The notes beneath the pieces are model-generated. The model ran no database searches, had not been told where the DNA came from, and saw nothing but the letters and a program-made list of their open reading frames with translations. Positions 55,671-64,000 of a DNA stretch of 64,000 bases are shown here, one piece after another; positions within the stretch are counted from its first letter, which is position 1; each line of letters begins with the position of its first letter. The translations under genes and the position numbers were made by a program. Source of the stretch: Streptomyces katrae (lineage in GTDB: Bacteria; Actinomycetota; Actinomycetes; Streptomycetales; Streptomycetaceae); NCBI RefSeq assembly GCF_000717655.1, contig NZ_JNZY01000002.1, forward strand, positions 62,001 to 126,000, given 5' to 3'.

Positions 55671-58406
55671 TCAGCCCTGGGTGAAGTAGCCGAACAGGTC
55701 GGTGATCACGTGGTTGCCGCCGCCGTAGCTGTTCCAGACGGTGACGCGGCCTTCGGCCACCGGGGTGGTGACGTGGTTGGGCACGGTCTCCCCGGGACGG
55801 GTGTTGAGGCTGCTGGCCTCGGGGCGCGTGCCGCCGTGTCCGTACACGGTGAGGAAGCCGGGGCCGGTGGTGTCGGTGGCGGTGACGTTCAGGGCCGCAC
55901 CGATCGCGTTCGCCGGTATCCCGGCGACGGTGGCCGTCGCGCCGGGGGCCAGCTTCCCGGTGCTGCGGGTGTCGGCGAGGCGCTGCGGGACGACGGGGGT
56001 GAAGAGGGCCTTGCCGTCCTGGGCGTAGTAGCCGACCGCGTCCAGCACCAGGTGGGTGGAGCCGGTGTTGGTGTAGAGGGTGATGGTGCCGTTCGGGCCG
56101 ACGGGCACGATGGCCTGGTTGGACTTGTCCTTGCCGGGTTCGAGGTTGAGGTTCGAGGTGGCCGGGCGCCTGGTCGGGTCCACGTACGCGATGACGTGGG
56201 CGTTCTCGGTCGCGCCGGTGCCGGTGAGGTTGAGGGCGACGGCCGTGGCGTCGGCGGGGATCCCGCCCACGCCCGCGACCTTCACCGTACGGGCCTGTCC
56301 GCCGGCCAGGGCGCCGCCCGCGGTGCGGGTGTCGACGACGCGGGTCGGGGCGAGCGGGGTGAACCGCTGCCCGGTGTTCGGCTGGTAGTGGCCGACGTAG
56401 TCCACGACGAGCGCGGCCTTGCCGGAGTTGAGCTGCGCGGAGATCTTGCCGTCGGCGCCGACGGGCACGGTGACGGTGTTGGAGGAGGTGCCGCCCGCCT
56501 TGACGTTGACGTTCGAGGTCACCGGGCGGGGCTGGCCCGAGGGCCAGACGCTGAGGTGGGTGTCCTCGGTGGCACCGGTGACGGTCACGTTCAGGACCAC
56601 GGCGGACGCGCCGGCCGTGTGGTGCGGGCCGGAGCTGTAGTAGTGGACGGGAACGTCGATCGGGGTGGCGGTACCGCCCTGGACGGGGGCGCCGGTCGTA
56701 CGGGTGTCCAGGACGCGGGCCGGGAGGACCGCGACGTAGCCGGCCGGGGTGTAGGCGACCTGCACCGTCCGCTCGGCGGTGGAGGTGGCGCCCTTGATGT
56801 CCGTGAGCGTCACGGTCACCTTGTACGTGCCGGGCTGCTTGTAGGCGTGCTGGACCGGGTCCGGCGTGATGCCGGTGTCCTTCGCGCCGTCGCCGTAGTC
56901 CACGTCCATCCGCGCGATCGGCCACGGGGCGGTGGCGCTCTGCGGGTCGACCTCGACGGACAGCGGCGTCACGAGCCGGTTCGGGTCGCTCGCGCTCGGC
57001 AGGTACGGCTGCGCGGTGAAGGCCGTGGCCAGCGGCGAGGCCGGGGTCACCTTGATCGACTGCTGGCGGAAGGCCTCCTTCCCCACGGCGGTGATCGCCT
57101 TCACCTGGACCGTGCACGCGCAGGGCGACTGGTAGACGTGCTCGGCGGTGGCCGCCTTGGTGACGACCGGAGCCGTCCCGTCCCCGAAGTCGTAGCGGTA
57201 GGTGAGCGTTCCGGGCCAGTTGTTGTCCGCCACCGCCTTCACCTGGACGGTGGTGCCGACCGGGGCCCAGTTCTGGGCGATCTCCAGCTGGACGCCGCGT
57301 ACTTCGTCCTGGGACTCGTGGGCGCCGCGGTCGATGAACCCGCCGTCCTTGCCCGTGTTGGGCACCCGCGGGTCGTCCGTCGTGGGATAGCCGCTGTAGT
57401 CGGTGGGCAGGACGCCCGGCGCCGTCGGGTCGCCGGAGTCGACGGTGGGGGAACGCTCCCACGGGCCGACGTCCGAGCCCGTCGGGGTCAGAATGTCGTG
57501 CGCGCCCTGGCCGGTCGCGGCCTGGAGCGCCGCCGAGGTGGTGTGGACGACCTCGGCCCACTTGTAGGGGACCACCCCGTCCGCCGGGAAGCCGGCCAGC
57601 AGGTTGTAGTCGGCCCGGGTGCCGGTCACGGAGTCCTGCCCCACCAGGATGCCGCTGCGGGGACCGGAGTTGATGCACGACTTGGGGGTGCTGGTGTGGA
57701 TCAGGTTGTTGAAGGCCCCGGAACCGGTGGAAGCGCTGCGGAAGGAGACGGCCGCATCACAGCTGAGGTAGAGGGTGTTGTTCGTGACGATGGTGCCCGG
57801 GCCCCAGACCGCGTCGACCGCCGCCGTGATGCCGCCGCGGATCTGGTTGCGGCTCAGCACGGTGCCCCGGGAGCCGCCCTCGATCCGGACGGGGGAGAGC
57901 AGGTAGCTCCTGCTCACGCGCACGTCGGCACTGTCCCATCCGATGACGACGGAGGCGGGGTCGGTCGTCGAGAAGCTGGTGATCCGGTCCAGCTCGATGT
58001 CGGTGGAACGGCTGACCTGGACCCCTCCGGGGGAACTCAGCCCGCGCACCACCACATGGGAGGCGCCTTGGATCTTGAGGCCCTTGACCCGGGCGAGGCT
58101 GCCGGTGTTCGGTCCGGCGACGATGGAAATCGGCTTGCCCGGCTCCCCGGAGCGGTCGACGGTGACCGCTTCGTCGTACGCCTTGGACGCGAGGACCCGC
58201 ACGGTCTGGCCGGGCTGCACGACCTTGGTGGCCGCCGAGATCGTGCAGAACGGAGTGCCCTCGGAACCGGGTCCGGTATCGGAGCAGCCAAGGGAGGAGT
58301 TGTCCACGTAGAGCGTGGAAGGGGTGTCGGCCGCGGCGGCGGCCGGCATCCCGAGGAAGGTGACCAGGCCCGCGGTCAGCAGGGCGGTCGCACGAGTGGG
58401 ACGCAA
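55671..58406 (-). CDS. Large secreted surface protein: beta-helix, PKD domain and repeated beta domains
   Basis: This is a 911-residue protein starting at a TTG (AAGGA upstream). The signal peptide ends about residue 26 (PAAAAA). Residues about 30-270 form a right-handed parallel beta-helix (GLKIQGASHVVVRGLSS, SRSTDIELDRI). About 370-550 holds two PKD-like repeats (YRYDFGDGTAPVV, MDVDYGDGAKDTG). From about 555 to the end come three copies of a 110-120-residue unit with R.LDTR/VVDTR, AVALNLTGTGA, and LVVDYVGHYQP/LVLDAVGYYAQ. It is probably a cell-wall or extracellular adhesin or carbohydrate-binding protein. No anchor is seen. Confidence 0.88.
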   Translation of the reverse strand: MRPTRATALLTAGLVTFLGMPAAAAADTPSTLYVDNSSLGCSDTGPGSEGTPFCTISAATKVVQPGQTVRVLASKAYDEAVTVDRSGEPGKPISIVAGPNTGSLARVKGLKIQGASHVVVRGLSSPGGVQVSRSTDIELDRITSFSTTDPASVVIGWDSADVRVSRSYLLSPVRIEGGSRGTVLSRNQIRGGITAAVDAVWGPGTIVTNNTLYLSCDAAVSFRSASTGSGAFNNLIHTSTPKSCINSGPRSGILVGQDSVTGTRADYNLLAGFPADGVVPYKWAEVVHTTSAALQAATGQGAHDILTPTGSDVGPWERSPTVDSGDPTAPGVLPTDYSGYPTTDDPRVPNTGKDGGFIDRGAHESQDEVRGVQLEIAQNWAPVGTTVQVKAVADNNWPGTLTYRYDFGDGTAPVVTKAATAEHVYQSPCACTVQVKAITAVGKEAFRQQSIKVTPASPLATAFTAQPYLPSASDPNRLVTPLSVEVDPQSATAPWPIARMDVDYGDGAKDTGITPDPVQHAYKQPGTYKVTVTLTDIKGATSTAERTVQVAYTPAGYVAVLPARVLDTRTTGAPVQGGTATPIDVPVHYYSSGPHHTAGASAVVLNVTVTGATEDTHLSVWPSGQPRPVTSNVNVKAGGTSSNTVTVPVGADGKISAQLNSGKAALVVDYVGHYQPNTGQRFTPLAPTRVVDTRTAGGALAGGQARTVKVAGVGGIPADATAVALNLTGTGATENAHVIAYVDPTRRPATSNLNLEPGKDKSNQAIVPVGPNGTITLYTNTGSTHLVLDAVGYYAQDGKALFTPVVPQRLADTRSTGKLAPGATATVAGIPANAIGAALNVTATDTTGPGFLTVYGHGGTRPEASSLNTRPGETVPNHVTTPVAEGRVTVWNSYGGGNHVITDLFGYFTQG

Positions 58407-58513
58407 CAGGGAGTTCCTTCAAGCAGAGGACGGGCGGCGGCGATCATCATCTACTTTCGGTCAGTCCCTGTCACATCCGATTTCCGTATCGGAGTTGTAC
58501 CGAAAGACACCCC

Positions 58514-59524
58514 CTAGCCGTTGAGCTCCGCCAGGACGCGCAGGGTGTGCGGGTCCGGGGCCGTCAGGAGCAGGTCGGTGACCGGGCCCGCCCGCCACAG
58601 GTCGAGGCGTTCGGCGATCCGCTCGCGCGGTCCGATCAGGGAGATCTCGTCCGCGAACGCGTCCGGCACGGCGAGGACCGCCTCCTCCCGGCGCCCGGCG
58701 AGGAACAGTTCCTGGATGCGGCGGGCCTCCTCCTCGTAGCCCATCCGCGCCATCAGGTCGGCGTGGAAGTTGCGGGCCGCGTGGCCCATCCCGCCGATGT
58801 AGAAGCCGAGCATCGCCTTGACCGGGAGCAGCCCCTCGGCGACGTCGTCGCAGACCTTGGCCCTGGCCATCGGGGCGATCATGAACCCTTCGGGCAGGTC
58901 GGTGAGCGAGGACCGGTACACGTCCGTGCGGGTCGGCGACCAGTACAGGGGCAGCCAGCCGTCCGCGATCCGGGTCGTCTGGGCGATGTTCTTCGGCCCC
59001 TCCGCGCCCAGCAGGAGCGGCAGGTCCGCGCGCAGCGGGTGGGTGATGGGCTTCAGCGCTTTGCCGATGCCGGTGCCGTCCTGCCCGCGGTACGGGTGCC
59101 GGTGGAAGCGGCCGTCGAGGGCGACGGGCGCCTCGCGGCGCAGCACCTGGCGGACGACGTCGACGTACTCGCGGGTCGCGGTGAGCGGGCTCGAGGGGAA
59201 CGGGCGCCCGTACCAGCCCTCGACCACCTGGGGGCCGGAGAGGCCCAGGCCCAGCATCATCCGGCCGCCGGAGAGGTGGTCCAGGGTCAGGGCGTGCATG
59301 GCGCTGGCGGTGGGGGAGCGGGCGGCCATCTGCGCGATGGCGGTGCCGAGGCGGATCCGCGAGGTGTGCGCGGCGATCCAGGTGAGCGGGGTGAAGGCGT
59401 CCGAGCCCCAGGCCTCGGCGGTCCACACCGAGTCGTAGCCGAGCTTCTCGGCCTCGGTGGCGAGGTCGAGGTGGGCCGGGTCGGGGCCGCGGCCCCAGTA
59501 GCCGAGTGCGAGTCCGAGGCGCAT
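58514..59524 (-). CDS. LLM-class F420-dependent oxidoreductase
   Basis: This is a 336-residue TIM-barrel flavin/F420 enzyme: MRLGLALGYWGRGPDP, AEKLGYDSVWTAEAWGSDAF, RIRLGTAIAQMAARSPTASAMHALTLDHLSGGRMMLGLG-type barrel strands. Members such as mycobacterial Rv3520c lie in steroid-degradation regions, so a link with the cyp125/fadA5 genes is possible. GAGGGG stands about 6 nt before the ATG. A perfect palindrome lies 57 nt upstream of the start. Confidence 0.92.
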   Translation of the reverse strand: MRLGLALGYWGRGPDPAHLDLATEAEKLGYDSVWTAEAWGSDAFTPLTWIAAHTSRIRLGTAIAQMAARSPTASAMHALTLDHLSGGRMMLGLGLSGPQVVEGWYGRPFPSSPLTATREYVDVVRQVLRREAPVALDGRFHRHPYRGQDGTGIGKALKPITHPLRADLPLLLGAEGPKNIAQTTRIADGWLPLYWSPTRTDVYRSSLTDLPEGFMIAPMARAKVCDDVAEGLLPVKAMLGFYIGGMGHAARNFHADLMARMGYEEEARRIQELFLAGRREEAVLAVPDAFADEISLIGPRERIAERLDLWRAGPVTDLLLTAPDPHTLRVLAELNG

Positions 59525-59580
59525 GTGCGTCCCCTCCGCGATGCCGTGGTGGCGCCGCGCGTGCCGCGCCCCAGCTGTAT

Positions 59581-59595
59581 CTGACGATGCGTCAG
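59581..59595. promoter_or_regulatory. Palindromic operator candidate upstream of the LLM gene
   Basis: CTGACGATGCGTCAG is a perfect 6+3+6 palindrome (CTGACG/CGTCAG). TGACG-n3-CGTCA sites resemble operators of TetR-type regulators of acyl-CoA and redox genes in actinobacteria. It differs from the KstR sites. Confidence 0.55.
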
Positions 59596-59609
59596 GTGAC
59601 TGTAGGGCA

Positions 59610-59641
59610 ACGGCCCCCCGCCCGGAAGGGCGGGGGGCCGT
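59610..59641 (-). terminator. Terminator of the DUF5336-like gene
   Basis: ACGGCCCCCCGCCC pairs perfectly with GGGCGGGGGGCCGT (14 bp) around GGAA, 31 nt past the stop of the leftward gene at 59672. Confidence 0.88.
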
Positions 59642-59671
59642 CGGGGCGCTGCACCGGCCGTCGGTGCGGGG

Positions 59672-60481
59672 TCAGCCGCGCTGGATGCCCGAGGTGTCGT
59701 TCAGGACGCCGCGGCGGCCGTCCTGGGTCTGGGCGATCAGCGTGGCGGGGCCGCGCTGGTCCACCGCCAGGTACCAGGTGCCCGGAGCGAGTTCGGCGAT
59801 CGGGGCGGGGGAGCCGTCCTCGGGGAAGAGGGGGCGGGCCACCGGGACCGCGAACCAGAACGGGGTGAAGTCCCCCGCCGGGGCGGGCGTCTGGTCCTGC
59901 GGGGCCGGAGCCGGGGTCGGGGTCGGGGTACCGCCGTACGGCGGGACCGGCTGCGGGGTGGAGCCGTACGGCTGCGGCTGCTGGCCGCCCGGGTAGCCGT
60001 ACCCGGTGCCGGGCTGGGGCTGCGCCCCGTACGGCGCGGGGGCGACGGGCTTGGCCTCCGGCACGAGCGGGCCGGCGAGCGCCGGGATCTTGCCGCCCGC
60101 GACGGCCATACCGGCCAGCGCGAGGGTGGCCAGGAAGGCGATGATGCAGCCCGCGCCGAGGTCGGCGCCGCTCGGGCTGGTGATCAGGGACCAGAGGGAG
60201 GACCAGGCGGCCGCGACCGCGAGTACCGTCCCCCACGCGGCCAGGGGCAGGCCCGCGAGCTTCCGGGTCTCCGGCTGGAAGCGGGCCGCGATGATCAGGC
60301 CGGCCGCGATGAAGCCGAGCAGGAAGATGGTGGGGAGCGCCAGACGGTAGACGTCGGTGTCCCACACGCTCGGCAGGTCGAGGCCGGTCGCGGAGTAGAA
60401 ATCGAGGAACGAGGCGATGAACAGCAGCACCGCTGCTCCGATCACCACGCCGTCGCCTCGAGTGAGGGAGCGGATGTTCAC
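59672..60481 (-). CDS. Membrane protein with Pro/Gln-rich linker (DUF5336-like)
   Basis: This is a 269-residue protein starting at a GTG with AAGGAC about 10 nt upstream. Four hydrophobic segments (VVIGAAVLLFIASFLDFYS, LPTIFLLGFIAAGLIIAA, LAAWGTVLAVAAAWSSLWSL, CIIAFLATLALAGMAVAGG) are followed by a Pro/Gln/Tyr-rich stretch (about 145-205) and a small soluble domain (FWFAVPVARPLFPED, GTWYLAVDQRG, RGVLNDTSGI). The DUF5336 assignment is tentative. Function unknown. Confidence 0.75.
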   Translation of the reverse strand: MNIRSLTRGDGVVIGAAVLLFIASFLDFYSATGLDLPSVWDTDVYRLALPTIFLLGFIAAGLIIAARFQPETRKLAGLPLAAWGTVLAVAAAWSSLWSLITSPSGADLGAGCIIAFLATLALAGMAVAGGKIPALAGPLVPEAKPVAPAPYGAQPQPGTGYGYPGGQQPQPYGSTPQPVPPYGGTPTPTPAPAPQDQTPAPAGDFTPFWFAVPVARPLFPEDGSPAPIAELAPGTWYLAVDQRGPATLIAQTQDGRRGVLNDTSGIQRG

Positions 60482-60615
60482 GTCTTAGGTGTCCTTCTCG
60501 GTCTCGGTCGTCTCGTGGTGCCGCGGTCGCACGTGCAGGAGCGGGGCGGGCGGGACCATGGTACGGAGGTTCCCCGCGGCCGAGAGGATCGGGGCGGCAG
60601 GCTGTCCCGGTGGGA

Positions 60616-61578
60616 CTACCCGCCCAAGAAGCCGACGATGCCGTCCGCGATGCCCTGGGCCGCCTTCTGCCGCCACTCCGGACTCGTCAGCAGCGCCGCG
60701 TCCTTGGAGTCACGCATGTTGCCGCATTCGATGAACACCTTGGGCTGCGTCGAGAGATTGAGTCCGCCGAGATCGTCGCGGACGACCAATCCGGTGCCGC
60801 CGCCCAGGTAGTTGGCGGGGGCGGAGCCGGTGGTCCGGGCGAAGTTCGAGGCGATCCGCTCGCCGAGGTCCCGCGAGGGGCCGACGATCTTGGCGGTGTC
60901 CGCGGCACCGCCCTTGACCTTGGCCGGGAGGATGATGTGGTAACCGCGGTTGCCCTCGGAGACCCCGTCCGCGTGGACCGAGACCACGGCGTCGGCGGCG
61001 GCCTCGTTGCCGATGCGGGCGCGCTCGTCGATGCAGGGGCCGAAGGGGCGGTCGGCCTGGTGGGTGAGGACCACCTTCAGGCCCTTGGCCTCCAGGGCGG
61101 TCCGCAGCCGGCGGGACACGTCGAGGGTGAACTCCGCCTCCATGTAGCCGGAGTTGGTGGTGGTGCCGGTGGTGTCGCACTCCTTGCGGTTGGTGCCGAT
61201 GTCGACCTTCTTGTCGATCTCGGAGGCGTGCTTGAAGTTGCCGGTGTTGTGGCCGGGGTCGATGACCACGGTCTTGCCGGCGAGCGGGCCCTTGGCGGGG
61301 GCTGCGGCGGGGCTCTTGGCGGGGCCCTCGGCGGGGGCGGAGCTCGGGGTCGCGGCCGTGCCGTCCGTGGGGGAGGCGGCCGGCATCACGATCCGGGGCG
61401 GGCGGGCGTCGTCCGCCCCCGCCCCGGTCGTCACCTGTACGAGGACCCACCCCGCCAGGGCGGTCGGGGCGAGCACGGCGGCACCGACGGCGAGGCCGGA
61501 GCGGCGTGCGAACCACCGCCGCTCCGTGCTGACCGACGAGGCGGACTCGGGGGATGGGGGACTGTCGTCGTAGGGCAC
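60616..61578 (-). CDS. N-acetylmuramoyl-L-alanine amidase (Amidase_3)
   Basis: This is a 320-residue protein. An N-terminal cytoplasmic stretch and one membrane or Tat-like helix (RRSGLAVGAAVLAPTALAGW) precede an Ala/Pro-rich linker. The catalytic domain has the zinc ligands in VVIDPGHNTG, YMEAEFTLDVS and AVVSVHADG, and the final catalytic Glu in VFIECGNMRDSKDA. It cleaves the amide bond between MurNAc and the stem peptide. The GTG start at 61578 lacks a strong ribosome binding site. Confidence 0.92.
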   Translation of the reverse strand: MPYDDSPPSPESASSVSTERRWFARRSGLAVGAAVLAPTALAGWVLVQVTTGAGADDARPPRIVMPAASPTDGTAATPSSAPAEGPAKSPAAAPAKGPLAGKTVVIDPGHNTGNFKHASEIDKKVDIGTNRKECDTTGTTTNSGYMEAEFTLDVSRRLRTALEAKGLKVVLTHQADRPFGPCIDERARIGNEAAADAVVSVHADGVSEGNRGYHIILPAKVKGGAADTAKIVGPSRDLGERIASNFARTTGSAPANYLGGGTGLVVRDDLGGLNLSTQPKVFIECGNMRDSKDAALLTSPEWRQKAAQGIADGIVGFLGG

Positions 61579-61696
61579 GTCGCGATGCTAGACCGGCCAC
61601 CGGCCGGCGGCGCGGACCGTGGGCCATCCGGGGGCGTGGTGCGCTTATCCCCTTATATGCCTGGATCTGCCATCTGGCCCCGAGCGGCGGCCGGCC

Positions 61697-64000
<2,304 letters not shown>

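Noticed and set aside
54319..57678. Long leftward open frame of about 1100 codons
   Set aside because: It overlaps the signal-peptide surface protein and the lipoprotein-like gene in the wrong frame, with only Arg/Pro/Gly-rich sequence and no family motifs.

Overview
The window is high-GC actinobacterial chromosome, almost certainly Streptomyces. Evidence for this: G/C-saturated third codon positions, frequent GTG and a few TTG starts, AGGAGG-type ribosome binding sites, many GTGA/ATGA start-stop overlaps, large secreted repertoires, F420 and DUF families typical of the genus, and Streptomyces-type dispersed palindromic repeats. No insertion sequence, integrase, CRISPR array or rRNA is visible. 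One tRNA-Val(TAC) is present. The TetR gene at the left edge and the Ser/Thr kinase gene at the right edge are cut by the window.

Layout. 0-5 kb: TetR regulator, I36-type secreted inhibitor, and an E1 pyruvate dehydrogenase (AceE) frame that reads without a stop through a terminator-like hairpin into a potassium-channel gene. 5-16 kb: a tellurium-resistance/stress (Ter) block with DUF3052, AhpE peroxiredoxin, two TerD, a DUF475 membrane protein, TerA-like and TerD-like proteins, then a tightly overlapping biosynthetic operon (CitE-like lyase, PRTase-TRSP-StiP-PELOTA fusion, HAD phosphatase, O-methyltransferase). This is the kind of module proposed to make a nucleoside-like metabolite. 16-26 kb: small zinc ribbons, membrane and coiled-coil proteins, tRNA-Val, DedA, PhoD-like phosphatase, secreted HNH nuclease, and a Mn2+ (yybP-ykoY) riboswitch ahead of a GDT1/UPF0016 transporter. 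26.3-27.9 kb has no convincing gene and carries a large imperfect inverted repeat.

28-39 kb holds housekeeping and accessory genes, then a steroid-catabolism island: CYP125-like P450 divergent from a FadA5-like thiolase. 39.8-46.5 kb is a five-gene ECF vitamin B12 uptake operon behind a cobalamin riboswitch. Every junction in it overlaps by 4 nt. It encodes two surface proteins (an alpha-barrel repeat protein and a small SCO2322-type protein), a T component, a fused double ATPase and an S component. 47.7-53.8 kb contains an aldehyde dehydrogenase, a ferredoxin, a KstR-type TetR repressor, and a glycosyltransferase/methyltransferase/alpha-barrel operon. KstR-like operator sequences occur at three places (37.66, 47.88 and 50.58 kb) and link these genes into one predicted regulon. 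53.9-64 kb: small membrane proteins, a lipoprotein candidate, a 911-residue beta-helix/PKD surface protein, an F420-dependent LLM oxidoreductase, a cell-wall amidase, a methyltransferase, repeats and the start of a Ser/Thr kinase.

The observations I rate highest are: the predicted KstR regulon reaching an uncharacterised glycoconjugate operon; the split intrinsic-factor-like pair of B12 surface proteins; dispersed intergenic repeats translated in frame inside two ECF transporter proteins; the AceE/channel read-through; and the unexplained inverted-repeat element.
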